A stretch of DNA of 14,359 nucleotides from Burkholderiales bacterium (GCA_025929745.1 JAICPQ010000033.1:1-14359), one strand, 5' to 3'. Positions 6,798-13,519 are shown, counted from the stretch's first letter. The notes: generated by a model from the letters alone, not told the origin. Numbers and translations are program-made.

Positions 6798-7057
6798 TAC
6801 GGCTTCTTCGGCGGCTCCGTGGCGCTCTTCATCGCCTGCAGCGCTGCGCGCTGCACCTCGAGCGCCTGGATCGAGTAGCGCAGCATGTTGAGGTTCATGT
6901 TGAGCCACGCCTCCACCGAGCGCAGCTCGGCGATGCGCTTCTCGACCTCCTGCGGGTCGAAGGTCGGCACTGCCATGCCGGGGATCGGCACACCGAGCGG
7001 GCCCCACAGCCGGCGGAACATCTCGAACGGGTCGGGCGGCGTCGTCTCGTCAGGCAT
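6797..7057 (-). CDS. phaM: Short PhaM-like PHA granule regulatory protein
   Basis: 86 residues matching the conserved N-terminal region of PhaM: DPFEMFRRLWGPLGVPIPGM (10-29), PTFDPQEVEKRIAELRSVEAW (31-51), then NLNMLRYSIQALEVQRAAL (55-73). In Cupriavidus PhaM activates PHA synthase PhaC and tethers granules to the nucleoid through a C-terminal Lys/Ala/Pro-rich histone-like tail. That tail is missing here; the protein ends KSATEPPKKP. The central part (36-75) looks like a helical hairpin or coiled coil. The ATG overlaps the patatin stop by eight bases (ATGCCTGA), with GGAGGAG about 12 bases upstream. PHA synthase is not in the window, so the granule role is by family only. Confidence 0.82.
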   Translation of the reverse strand: MPDETTPPDPFEMFRRLWGPLGVPIPGMAVPTFDPQEVEKRIAELRSVEAWLNMNLNMLRYSIQALEVQRAALQAMKSATEPPKKP

Positions 7058-8240
7058 GGGCTACATTCTCCTCCGGGCTGAAGAATTCACGCACCTCCTC
7101 TTCGCGCGCGTAGGTGTCCTTGTAGGCAAGCTCGATGAGCGCGCGGCAGAACGATTCCTCGAACAGCAGGTAGCTCGCCAGGTTGGATCCGGAGCGGTTG
7201 AGCGCTCCGGTGGGGCGCAGCACGAAGCGCACCGTGGAAGGCAGCTCGTGAAGGAAGCGCGCGGCGATGCGCTCGATCGGCTGGGACGGGGTGATGAAGA
7301 GTACCTTGACTGGGCGCAGCGCGAGCTGCGCTTCGCCGAGCTTGTCCGGCGGGATGAGCCGCACGGTGCGGTTGATGCGCTCGAGCCGCTCGATGTCGAC
7401 CATCAGACTGTCGAGAAAAATGCTGTTCAGCGCATGGCCGGCGACCTGGGCGAGCGAGGGGTACGTATTCGAGCGCGCACGCGTATCGTCGACGTTCTGG
7501 CGTCCGGTGCCGATGATCAGCACGCGATCCGCGCCGAGGTGCAGCGCCGGGCTCACCGGGGCGATCTGGCGCATCGTGCCGTCGCCGAAGTACTCGCGGT
7601 GCACCTTCACCGCCGGAAAGAGGAAGGGCAGCGCCGCCGAGGCGAGCAGGTAATCGACCTTGATGGTGACCGCCGCGCCGACGCGCTGGTTGCGCTGCCA
7701 TGGCTCGATGCCGCTCGCGCCCTGAAAGAACGACACGCTCTGCCCGGAGGTGTAGCCCGACGCGGTAACGCAGAGCGCGTAGAGCGCGCCGGCGTCGATG
7801 TTCTTCTGGATGCGCTGGCAGTCGAGGTTGCGCTCGAGCATCTCGCGCAGCGGCGCGTTGTCGAGGAAGGACACGGGGTTGCGCCGCGATACCAGCATCA
7901 GGGCGGCAAGCCAGCGCGCCCCGCTCTTCACGATGTTCCAGGCGTCGGTGCGGTAGATATGGTGGCAGCGCATGTGCTCCCAAACCGCGAGCAGCTGGGC
8001 GACCGCGGCGTTGAAGTCATCGGCGTAAACGGCGAGCGTCGCGGCGTTGATCGCCCCCGCCGAGGTGCCGCACAAGATGGAAAACGGGTTCTTCACCGGG
8101 TTGCCGAGGATGTCGCGGACCGCTTTCAGGACGCCGATCTGGTAGGCGGCGCGCGCGCCGCCGCCGGTGAGGACGAGGCCCGCCCGCGCGCCTCTTCCTC
8201 TAGAAGAGATTCTGCTCTTGACCGCGGGGAGCGTTGACAT
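7050..8240 (-). CDS. Patatin-like phospholipase/esterase
   Basis: Serine hydrolase of 396 residues with the patatin Ser-Asp dyad. Visible: oxyanion-hole motif TGGGARAAYQ (25-34), nucleophile motif G-T-S-A-G with S60, and D220 in the DGT motif. Substrates in the family are phospholipids and neutral lipids; some patatin-related proteins sit on PHA granules. No signal peptide is seen, so it is cytosolic or membrane-associated. The only usable start is ATG 8240, because the conserved core begins about residue 20 and no other start codon lies between. The gene therefore overlaps the 3' end of the malic enzyme gene by 41 bases in another frame. Its stop overlaps the PhaM start. A long C-terminal part (after about 270) contains VRLIPPD and GALNRSGSNLASYLLFE, typical of this bacterial subgroup. 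Confidence 0.93.
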   Translation of the reverse strand: MSTLPAVKSRISSRGRGARAGLVLTGGGARAAYQIGVLKAVRDILGNPVKNPFSILCGTSAGAINAATLAVYADDFNAAVAQLLAVWEHMRCHHIYRTDAWNIVKSGARWLAALMLVSRRNPVSFLDNAPLREMLERNLDCQRIQKNIDAGALYALCVTASGYTSGQSVSFFQGASGIEPWQRNQRVGAAVTIKVDYLLASAALPFLFPAVKVHREYFGDGTMRQIAPVSPALHLGADRVLIIGTGRQNVDDTRARSNTYPSLAQVAGHALNSIFLDSLMVDIERLERINRTVRLIPPDKLGEAQLALRPVKVLFITPSQPIERIAARFLHELPSTVRFVLRPTGALNRSGSNLASYLLFEESFCRALIELAYKDTYAREEEVREFFSPEENVAHA

Positions 8241-10494
8241 CGGCGACCACCACGGCCGTCATGTTAACGAGGCGACGTACCGTGGCTGAGGGTGTGAGGA
8301 TATGGACCGGTCGCGCGCTGCCGAGGAGCATCGGCCCGATCGTGACGCCGCCACCGGCGGCGCTTTTCAGAAGATTGAACGCGATGTTCGCCGCATCCAA
8401 AGACGGCATGATGAGCAGGTTCGCTTCGCCGCGCAGCCGCGTGCGCGGATTGATGCGCAGGCGGATCTCCTCGGAGAGCGCCGCGTCGCCGTGCATCTCG
8501 CCGTCGATTTCGAGGTCGGGCGCGAGGTTGCGGATGAGCTCGAGCGCGCGCTGCATCTTGCGCGCCGATGCGGTCTGCGCCGAGCCGAAGTTCGAGGCGG
8601 AAAGGAGCGCGACCTTGGGCGTGATGGCGAAGCGGCGCACCTCCTCGGCGGCGAGCAGCGTCATCTCGGCGATGCGCTCCGGGTCCGGGTCGTCGCTGAT
8701 GTAGGTGTCGCAGATGAAGACATTACGCGCCGGAAGCATGAGGGCGTTCATCGCCGCGTAGTGACGCACGCCCTGACGCAGGCCGATCACCTGCTCGATG
8801 TAGCGCAGGTGCTCCGGATGCATGCCGAAGGTGCCGCAGAGCATGCCATCGGCCTCGCCCTTGTAAATTAGCATCGCGCCGATCAAGGTGGTGTGGCGGC
8901 GCATCTCCACGCGCGCGTACTCGGGCGTCACGCCCTTGCGCTCGGAGAGCTGGTGGTACGTCGTCCAATAGTCGCGAAAGCGCGGATCGGACTCCGGGTT
9001 GACGAGCTCGAACTCCCTGCCCGGCCGCACGCGCAGGCCGAGCTTCTGCAGCCGCTGCTCGATCACCTGCGGCCGGCCAATGAGCGTCGGGCGGGCGAGC
9101 CCTTCGTCGACCACGATCTGCGCCGCGCGCAGCACACGCTCGTCCTCGCCCTCGGCGTAGACCACGCGGCGCGGCTGCTTCTTCGCCGCGGTGAAGAGCG
9201 GCTGCATGATGACGCCGGAGTGGTAGACGAACTGGCTGAGCGACTCGCGGTAGGCGTCGAGATCCGCGATTGGGCGCGTGGCCACGCCGGAATCCATGGC
9301 CGCTTTTGCCACGGCAGGCGCGACGCGCGCGATGAGGCGCGGATCGAAGGGCCGCGGGATGATGTACTCCGGGCCAAAGCTGATGGTCTCGATGCCGTAG
9401 GCGAGCGCCACCTGCTCGGAGGTCTCGGCCTGCGCGAGTTCGGCAATGGCGCGCACCGCGGCCACCTCCATCTCGCTATTGATCGTGGTCGCGCCCACAT
9501 CCAGCGCGCCGCGGAAGATGAACGGGAAGCAGAGGACGTTATTCACCTGGTTGGGAAAGTCCGAGCGCCCGGTGGCGATCACGCAGTCGGGCCGCGCCTC
9601 GCGCGCGAGCTGCGGGTCGATCTCGGGCTCCGGATTGGCGAGCGCCAGGATCAAGGGCCGCTCGGCCATTTTCTTCACCATCGCCGGCTTGAGCACCCCG
9701 CCCGCCGACAGGCCGAGGAAAACGTCGGCGCCGGCGATCACTTCATCGAGCGTGCGCGCGCGCGTATCGATCGCGAAGCGCTCCTTGTCCGGATCCATCT
9801 CCTCGCGCCGGCCCTTGTAGACCACGCCCTTGATGTCGGTCACGGCGATGTTCTCGCGCGGCAGCCCCATCTTCACCAGGAGCTCAAGGCACGCGAGCGC
9901 CGCGGCGCCGGCGCCGGAAGCCACCAGCTTCACGCTCTTGAATGTCTTGTTGACGACCTTGAGGCCGTTATAGATCGCTGCGCCGACGGTGATCGCCGTG
10001 CCGTGCTGGTCGTCGTGGAACACGGGGATCTTCATGCGCTTGCGCAGCGCGCGCTCGACGACGAAGCATTCCGGCGCCTTGATGTCCTCGAGGTTGATCG
10101 CGCCGAAGGTCGGCTCGAGCGCGGAGATGATGTCGACCAGCTTCTGCGGGTCGCGCTCCTCGATCTCGATGTCGAAGCAGTCGATCCCGGCGAACTTCTT
10201 GAAAAGCACGCTCTTTCCTTCCATCACCGGCTTCGCGGCGAGCGGGCCGATCGCGCCGAGGCCGAGCACCGCGGTGCCGTTGGTGATCACCGCAATCAGG
10301 TTGGAGCGCGAGGTGTAGTGGACCGCCTGCGACGGATCGCGCTTGATCTCGTCGCACGCCGCGGCGACGCCGGGCGAATACGCGAGCGCGAGGTCGCGCT
10401 GGTTGGTGAGCTGCTTGGTCGGCGCCACCGAAATTTTCCCCGGCGGGTGGCGCCGGTGATATTCGAGTGCGTTCTTCCTCAGCTCCTCGTCCAC
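8200..10494 (-). CDS. maeB: NADP-dependent malic enzyme with C-terminal phosphotransacetylase-like domain
   Basis: Oxidative decarboxylation of malate to pyruvate and CO2, giving NADPH. The 764 residues match MaeB-type fusion enzymes. The N-terminal malic enzyme part (about 1-425) shows catalytic Y39 in LALAYSPGVA, K94 in MEGKSVLFKKF, metal-site residues in NLEDIKAP (134-141) and FHDDQHGTA (159-167), and nucleotide-binding SGAGAAAL (193-200). The C-terminal part (about 435-764) resembles phosphotransacetylase (VVYAEGEDERVLRAA, MLCGTFGMHPEHL); in relatives it is a regulatory, acetyl-CoA-responsive domain without transferase activity. The start is GTG 10492-10494, where the family N-terminus (MDEELRKNALEYH) begins; no Shine-Dalgarno site is seen. 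The gap to the upstream Yip1 stop is nine bases. Confidence 0.96.
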   Translation of the reverse strand: MDEELRKNALEYHRRHPPGKISVAPTKQLTNQRDLALAYSPGVAAACDEIKRDPSQAVHYTSRSNLIAVITNGTAVLGLGAIGPLAAKPVMEGKSVLFKKFAGIDCFDIEIEERDPQKLVDIISALEPTFGAINLEDIKAPECFVVERALRKRMKIPVFHDDQHGTAITVGAAIYNGLKVVNKTFKSVKLVASGAGAAALACLELLVKMGLPRENIAVTDIKGVVYKGRREEMDPDKERFAIDTRARTLDEVIAGADVFLGLSAGGVLKPAMVKKMAERPLILALANPEPEIDPQLAREARPDCVIATGRSDFPNQVNNVLCFPFIFRGALDVGATTINSEMEVAAVRAIAELAQAETSEQVALAYGIETISFGPEYIIPRPFDPRLIARVAPAVAKAAMDSGVATRPIADLDAYRESLSQFVYHSGVIMQPLFTAAKKQPRRVVYAEGEDERVLRAAQIVVDEGLARPTLIGRPQVIEQRLQKLGLRVRPGREFELVNPESDPRFRDYWTTYHQLSERKGVTPEYARVEMRRHTTLIGAMLIYKGEADGMLCGTFGMHPEHLRYIEQVIGLRQGVRHYAAMNALMLPARNVFICDTYISDDPDPERIAEMTLLAAEEVRRFAITPKVALLSASNFGSAQTASARKMQRALELIRNLAPDLEIDGEMHGDAALSEEIRLRINPRTRLRGEANLLIMPSLDAANIAFNLLKSAAGGGVTIGPMLLGSARPVHILTPSATVRRLVNMTAVVVADVNAPRGQEQNLF

Positions 10495-10503
10495 GCGACG
10501 ATT

Positions 10504-11025
10504 CTATAGCAAGCCCAGCACGCCGATGCCCGCGCCGCCGAGCGAAGAGGCGACGAATGCTGCGACGAGCGCGATGGCGACGAACTGCGACGCCTCGTGC
10601 GCGGGCACGCGCAAGAGCTCCTGTACGCCGAGGTAATACAGATAGAAGACGTACGGCAGCGTGATCACGCAGACGAGCACGAGCACCGGCGTGAAGAGCG
10701 CGACCGATGCGAGTAGCACCGGCGTGGCGCCGTACGCGGCGACCTGCATACAGCGCGTGAGCGGCGCTTCGCGCGAATCCAGGCGCACCATCAGCCAGAA
10801 CGCGGCGGCGACGGTGTAGATGGTGAGCAGGCTGCCGAGATAGGTGGCGATCACCGCGTTCTGCGGGACTTCCAGATCGGAATTGCGCGCCATGACGAAC
10901 GACGCAGCCGCCGGAATGATGCTCAGCATGAAGGCATGCACGAGCGCGGCGTGCGCGCGCTCCGCGCCAATGCGTGCCCACTCGGCTCGTGGCGAAACCA
11001 CGATCCGTATAATGCGCCGCATCAT
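10504..11025 (-). CDS. Yip1/DUF1282-type multi-pass membrane protein
   Basis: About 173 residues with an N-terminal amphipathic stretch and five probable transmembrane helices (near residues 30-47, 60-82, 95-115, 117-138 and 150-172). The opening IIRIVVSPRAEWARI is the usual N-terminal signature of bacterial Yip1-domain proteins (lxxPRaEW). Function is unknown in bacteria; eukaryotic relatives work in membrane trafficking. The start is ATG 11025 or the next ATG 11022; neither has a Shine-Dalgarno site. A longer open frame upstream is antisense to the aminotransferase and is rejected. It is the first gene of the six-gene minus-strand run, so the run's promoter should lie just beyond 11025, inside the divergent aminotransferase gene. 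Confidence 0.86.
   Translation of the reverse strand: MMRRIIRIVVSPRAEWARIGAERAHAALVHAFMLSIIPAAASFVMARNSDLEVPQNAVIATYLGSLLTIYTVAAAFWLMVRLDSREAPLTRCMQVAAYGATPVLLASVALFTPVLVLVCVITLPYVFYLYYLGVQELLRVPAHEASQFVAIALVAAFVASSLGGAGIGVLGLL
11008..11013 (+). promoter_or_regulatory. Consensus -10 box before the aminotransferase gene
   Basis: A perfect TATAAT lies 13 bases before the likely GTG start at 11027. If used, transcription would begin near 11020 and the mRNA would be almost leaderless. No convincing -35 hexamer is seen at 16-18 bases upstream (GGCTCG/GCTCGT). It overlaps the first codons of no gene except the divergent Yip1 coding end of the junction. Confidence 0.4.
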
Positions 11026-11026
11026 A

Positions 11027-12187
11027 GTGAAGAAGATTCTAACGGCGCGCCGCGCCGCCGAGATCGAACCCTTCGAAGTGATGGATGTGCTTTCGCGCGC
11101 CCAGGCGCTCGAGCGCGCCGGACGCCGCGTGGTGCACATGGAGATCGGCGAACCGGATTTCACCGCGCCTGAACCGGTGGTCGAGGCCGGCATCCGCGCG
11201 ATGCGCGAGGGGCGCACTGCGTATACCGCGACGCTTGGTGTGCATGCGCTGCGCGAGGCGATCGCGACGCATTACGAGCGTCGATTCGGCGCCACGGTCG
11301 CGCCGGAGAGAATTGCGATTACTTCCGGAGCCTCGGGGGGCCTTCTCACCGTGGCGGCGCTGTATGTGGATGCCGGTGATGAGGTGCTGGTGCCCGATCC
11401 CGGCTATCCCGGGTACCGGCACTTCGTGCGCGCCTTCGAAGGCGCCGCGCGGATCCTGCCCGTCTCGGCGGCGAGCAATTTTCAGCCAACGCTCGAGATG
11501 GTGCGCGCGGCATGGGGGTCGCGCACCAAGGGGCTTCTCCTCGGCTCGCCGTCCAACCCGACCGGAACGCTCATCGCGCGCGCGGAACTCGAGCGCATCG
11601 CGGCATTCATCGCGGACGAAGGGGGCGTGCTGATCGTCGACGAGATCTACCAGGGCCTGGTGTACGGCACGGAGCCTTGGACCGCGTTCGGCATGGCGGG
11701 GGACGTGGTACTGGTCAACAGCTTCTCCAAGTACTTCTGCATGACCGGCTGGCGGCTCGGCTGGGTGGTCTTGCCCGAAAACGCGCTGCGCGGCTTCGAG
11801 AAGCTCGCGCAGCACCTTTTCATCAGCGCGCCGGCCGCCGCGCAGCACGCCGCGGTTTCGGCGTTCTCAGCCGAGAGCCTCGCGATCCTCGAGAAGCGCA
11901 GGCGCGAGTTCGCAAGGCGCCGGGACTTCCTCGTGCCGGCATTGAAGAAGGCCGGGCTCTCCATCCCGGCGGAGCCGCACGGCGCGTTTTACGTGTATGC
12001 CGACGTGGGGCGCGACGCGCGCGCCTTCGCCAGGGATCTGCTCGAGAACGAAGCGGTCGCGGCCACGCCCGGGGTGGACTTCGGCGCGAACGGAACCGAC
12101 CGCTACGTGCGCTTCGCCTACACGCGAAGCATGGAAGATCTCGACGAAGCTGCTAAGCGGATTGCGCGGTTTTGCTCCGCGCCTTGA
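11027..12187 (+). CDS. Class I/II PLP-dependent aminotransferase
   Basis: Fold-type I aminotransferase of about 386 residues, cytosolic, moving amino groups between an amino acid and a 2-oxo acid. Visible: HMEIGEPDFTAP (37-48), TAYTATLGVHALREAI (64-79), substrate/phosphate region ITSGASGGLL (98-107), SNPTG with N177, D205 in VDEIYQGL with Y208, PLP lysine K235 in NSFSKYFCMTGWRLGW, and R243. The substrate (aspartate, alanine or aromatic) cannot be decided from sequence. I chose GTG 11027 (MKKILTARRAAEIEPF) because the family's N-terminal arm precedes ATG 11081. ATG 11012 would overlap the -10 box and the divergent gene. The 3' end overlaps the convergent transglycosylase gene by 35 bases. Confidence 0.92.
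   Translation: MKKILTARRAAEIEPFEVMDVLSRAQALERAGRRVVHMEIGEPDFTAPEPVVEAGIRAMREGRTAYTATLGVHALREAIATHYERRFGATVAPERIAITSGASGGLLTVAALYVDAGDEVLVPDPGYPGYRHFVRAFEGAARILPVSAASNFQPTLEMVRAAWGSRTKGLLLGSPSNPTGTLIARAELERIAAFIADEGGVLIVDEIYQGLVYGTEPWTAFGMAGDVVLVNSFSKYFCMTGWRLGWVVLPENALRGFEKLAQHLFISAPAAAQHAAVSAFSAESLAILEKRRREFARRRDFLVPALKKAGLSIPAEPHGAFYVYADVGRDARAFARDLLENEAVAATPGVDFGANGTDRYVRFAYTRSMEDLDEAAKRIARFCSAP
11036..11041 (-). promoter_or_regulatory. Possible -10 box for the Yip1-malic enzyme run
   Basis: On the minus strand TAGAAT (one mismatch to TATAAT) lies 10 bases before the Yip1 ATG at 11025. No -35 match is visible at normal spacing. Like the opposing box at 11008-11013 it would give a near-leaderless mRNA. 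Weak evidence. Confidence 0.22.
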
Positions 12188-12860
12188 CCCGCATCGCCTC
12201 GAGCAGCGCCTTCTCGGCGAACACCTTGTTCGAGTAGCGCGCCGTCGGCTCGTCCAGCGCGCCGTTATAGACCTGGAGCGCGGTCTCGGTATCGCCGAAG
12301 CGGCGCAGGTACTCCCGCAGGATCTGGGCCCCGACCAGGATGTTGACCTCGGGCTCGAGCAGGGCGTGCTCGCCGCCGTGCGCGTCGAGCTTCTCCGGGT
12401 GGTACTTCGGGATGATCTGCATGAGGCCGCGCGCCCCGACAAAGCTTTCCGCGACCGGGTTGTAGCGCGACTCGACCGCCATCACCGCGAGGATGAGCAG
12501 CGGATCGAGGGAGTACTTCTCGCCGGCGCGGTAGGCGATGGATACGAAATTCGTCACCACGTCCTCGGCGACTCGGTAGCGCTTGGCGATGAACTCGGCC
12601 ACCGCCTGCTGCTCGCGCTGCGATGCGGTTTCGCCCGCGCTGGCCGCGACCGGCTTGGTGGCGACAGCCGGCACCGCGGGCATCAGCTGGTCCATCACCA
12701 CCGATGGCAGCTGCGCCAGGGCCGGCAGCGGGTTCTCCAATGGATCGTGCACCGGCAGGAGAACGTAGCCGAAGATCGCGGCGACCCCGACCAGAGCCAG
12801 GAGCTCTTTCAGGGCATTGATGGCGCTCGACACGTGAGGCGAGAGACCCGTTGCCTTCAT
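12153..12860 (-). CDS. Membrane-anchored lytic transglycosylase (SLT domain)
   Basis: Peptidoglycan lyase cutting MurNAc-GlcNAc bonds with 1,6-anhydro product. 235 residues: an N-terminal transmembrane helix at about 17-36 (signal anchor), a proline/alanine-rich linker (40-80), and the SLT domain from about 105. Catalytic E130 is in LAVMAVESRYNP, followed by GARGLMQI (142-149) and, later, NILVGAQILREYLRRFGD and ALQVYNGA. The ATG 12860 has GAGGAGG about eight bases upstream. The domain should face the periplasm. A plausible sigma-70 promoter and a leader hairpin lie upstream (12902-12974). The 3' end overlaps the aminotransferase gene on the other strand. Confidence 0.93.
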   Translation of the reverse strand: MKATGLSPHVSSAINALKELLALVGVAAIFGYVLLPVHDPLENPLPALAQLPSVVMDQLMPAVPAVATKPVAASAGETASQREQQAVAEFIAKRYRVAEDVVTNFVSIAYRAGEKYSLDPLLILAVMAVESRYNPVAESFVGARGLMQIIPKYHPEKLDAHGGEHALLEPEVNILVGAQILREYLRRFGDTETALQVYNGALDEPTARYSNKVFAEKALLEAMRVKARSKTAQSA

Positions 12861-12901
12861 GTTGGAACCCTCCTCGCTGGGCGGCTAGTTTGCCTTCTTG
12901 G

Positions 12902-12942
12902 GCCGTCCGCTGAAAGCTTGCGTGCTGCTCTGCAGCGACGGC
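12902..12942 (-). promoter_or_regulatory. Leader hairpin upstream of the transglycosylase gene
   Basis: On the minus strand GCCGTCGCTG and CAGCGGACGGC pair as 6 + 4 base pairs with one bulged G and a 20-base loop. With the predicted start near 12938 most of the structure would lie at the very 5' end of the mRNA, about 40 bases before the start codon. It could affect mRNA stability; it does not cover the ribosome binding site. Confidence 0.35.
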
Positions 12943-12944
12943 GC

Positions 12945-12974
12945 ATGTTAGGAGCGATTTCCCCATGTCGTCAA
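12945..12974 (-). promoter_or_regulatory. Probable sigma-70 promoter of the transglycosylase gene
   Basis: On the minus strand TTGACG (12974-12969, five of six consensus bases) is followed after 18 bases by TAACAT (12950-12945, four of six). Transcription would start near 12938, about 78 bases before the ATG. Confidence 0.45.
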
Positions 12975-13038
12975 TAACTTCCGTGCCATTCGGGACCCCA
13001 AACCGACCGCGCAGTGAGCGCGTTTCGACATCTTTTTT

Positions 13039-13072
13039 CATCTTGGAGGGGGTTCGGCCCCCCGGTAAGATG
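13039..13072. repeat. Imperfect hairpin with G5/C5 stem
   Basis: CATCTT (13039-13044) pairs with AAGATG (13067-13072); after a small internal loop GGGGG pairs with CCCCC around a TTCGG loop. A second CATCTT at 13029-13034 can replace the first, giving two alternative stems. The T6 run (13033-13038) precedes the hairpin on the plus strand, so it is on the wrong side for a plus-strand intrinsic terminator, and the minus strand has A6 after it. Confidence 0.5.
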
Positions 13073-13080
13073 GCGCTTCC

Positions 13081-13100
13081 CGAAGCATGACGAAGCATGA
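13081..13100. repeat. Perfect 10-base tandem duplication
   Basis: CGAAGCATGA occurs twice in direct succession. With the preceding GCTTCC it can also form a small GCTTC/GAAGC stem in either register. Confidence 0.7.
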
Positions 13101-13115
13101 CTTTCAGGAAGCCTC

Positions 13116-13166
13116 GCGGACCGGCCTAAGTCTCCGTTCTTGGGCCGATTGACCAAGCCGGTCCGC
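13116..13166. repeat. 10-bp perfect inverted repeat, 31-base spacer
   Basis: GCGGACCGGC at 13116-13125 and GCCGGTCCGC at 13157-13166 are exact reverse complements. The spacer contains TTGGGCC and GGCC pieces that could pair internally. No transposase gene or target duplication is seen next to it. It could be the stem of a transcribed RNA or a binding site. Confidence 0.6.
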
Positions 13167-13179
13167 TGAGCTTCGGGCC

Positions 13180-13203
13180 GGCGGGCGGCTTTCGCCACCC
13201 GCC
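13180..13203 (-). terminator. GC-rich hairpin downstream of the histone-like gene
   Basis: GGCGGG, one mismatch, GGC, loop TTTC, GCC, mismatch, CCCGCC: ten-base arms with a single C/A mismatch. It lies 22-45 bases after the histone-like stop. No U-tract follows, so it may protect or end the transcript with help from other factors rather than act alone. Confidence 0.3.
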
Positions 13204-13210
13204 TCGTTCA

Positions 13211-13245
13211 CCGCCGGTTTCCCGGTTACGGCCGGGAGCCGGTGG
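13211..13245 (-). terminator. Long hairpin spanning the histone-like stop codon
   Basis: CCGCCGG and CCGGTGG (one G-T pair) plus TCCCGG and CCGGGA form about 13 base pairs with the stop codon TAA in the six-base loop. No U-tract follows. With the neighbouring hairpin at 13180-13203 it makes a tandem 3' structure. Confidence 0.35.
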
Positions 13246-13519
13246 GGAACGGCCACGCGGCCGCTGGATTCAGCGCGGTTTCCGCGCCGGGAGTCGCAGC
13301 GGTCGACGGCGTTGACGGCGCCGTCGTTTCCGCGGAGCTGGCCGGTGAGGCGGCTTCTCTTGCTTTCTTCTTTTTTCCCGCCTTCTTCTTCTTGTTGGCG
13401 GATTTCTTTCTTCCTGCCGCCTTTTTCTTACCAGCTGTTCTCAGTGACTTCTTTTTTTTTGATGATGCTTTCTTCTTCTTCTTTTTCTTGCCGCCTTTTT
13501 TCGCTTTCTTCTTCGCCAT
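13226..13519 (-). CDS. Lysine-rich histone H1-like protein
   Basis: 97 residues. The first 55 are almost only K, A, G, S and R (MAKKKAKKGGKKKKKKKASS at the start), typical of bacterial H1-like/AlgP-like nucleoid proteins that bind DNA through charge. The tail (56-97) is Ala/Ser/Thr/Pro-rich, disordered, and ends ALNPAAAWPFPTGSRP, a pattern I recall from such proteins in betaproteobacteria. The start is ATG 13519, with AAGGAG seven bases upstream; a TTG two codons earlier is less likely. A run of nine A (13452-13460, coding strand) makes A-AAA-AAG in frame, a possible slippage site. It follows DUF2442 after 54 bases with a hairpin between, so it may have its own or shared transcription. Confidence 0.85.
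   Translation of the reverse strand: MAKKKAKKGGKKKKKKKASSKKKKSLRTAGKKKAAGRKKSANKKKKAGKKKKAREAASPASSAETTAPSTPSTAATPGAETALNPAAAWPFPTGSRP

Larger units (their letters stand above)
12861..13225. other. 365-base intergenic region with structured repeats
   Basis: No convincing gene. The minus frame 12971-13198 lacks a ribosome binding site and reads as low-complexity arginine/proline-rich sequence. The left third is the promoter and leader of the transglycosylase gene. The right two thirds hold a G5/C5 hairpin (13039-13072), a 10-base tandem repeat (13081-13100), a 10-bp inverted repeat (13116-13166) and hairpins just past the histone-like gene. Base composition is slightly less GC-rich around 13026-13045 (T6 run). 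An unannotated small RNA is possible but no standard RNA family is recognisable. Confidence 0.6.

Noticed and set aside
6885..8237. 450-codon plus-strand open frame opposite patatin
   Set aside because: Antisense shadow; the minus frame has the GTSAG and DGT motifs.
8893..10509. 538-codon plus-strand open frame opposite maeB
   Set aside because: Mirror of a strongly conserved malic enzyme gene in GC-rich DNA; no ribosome binding site or motif.
10844..11026. N-terminal extension of the aminotransferase
   Set aside because: Antisense to the Yip1 gene and not part of the family.
13045..13066. tRNA T-arm-like GGTTCG sequence
   Set aside because: Loop and stem lengths do not fit a T-arm and no acceptor, D or anticodon stems surround it.
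13033..13072. Intrinsic terminator with T6 and G5/C5 hairpin
   Set aside because: The T-run precedes the hairpin on the plus strand, and the minus strand has A6 after the hairpin, so the order is wrong on both strands.
13116..13166. Terminal inverted repeats of an insertion element
   Set aside because: Only 31 bases between the arms, no transposase and no flanking target duplication.
12971..13198. 75-codon minus-strand open frame in the intergenic region
   Set aside because: No ribosome binding site, no recognisable family, and it runs through the repeats and the transglycosylase -35 region.
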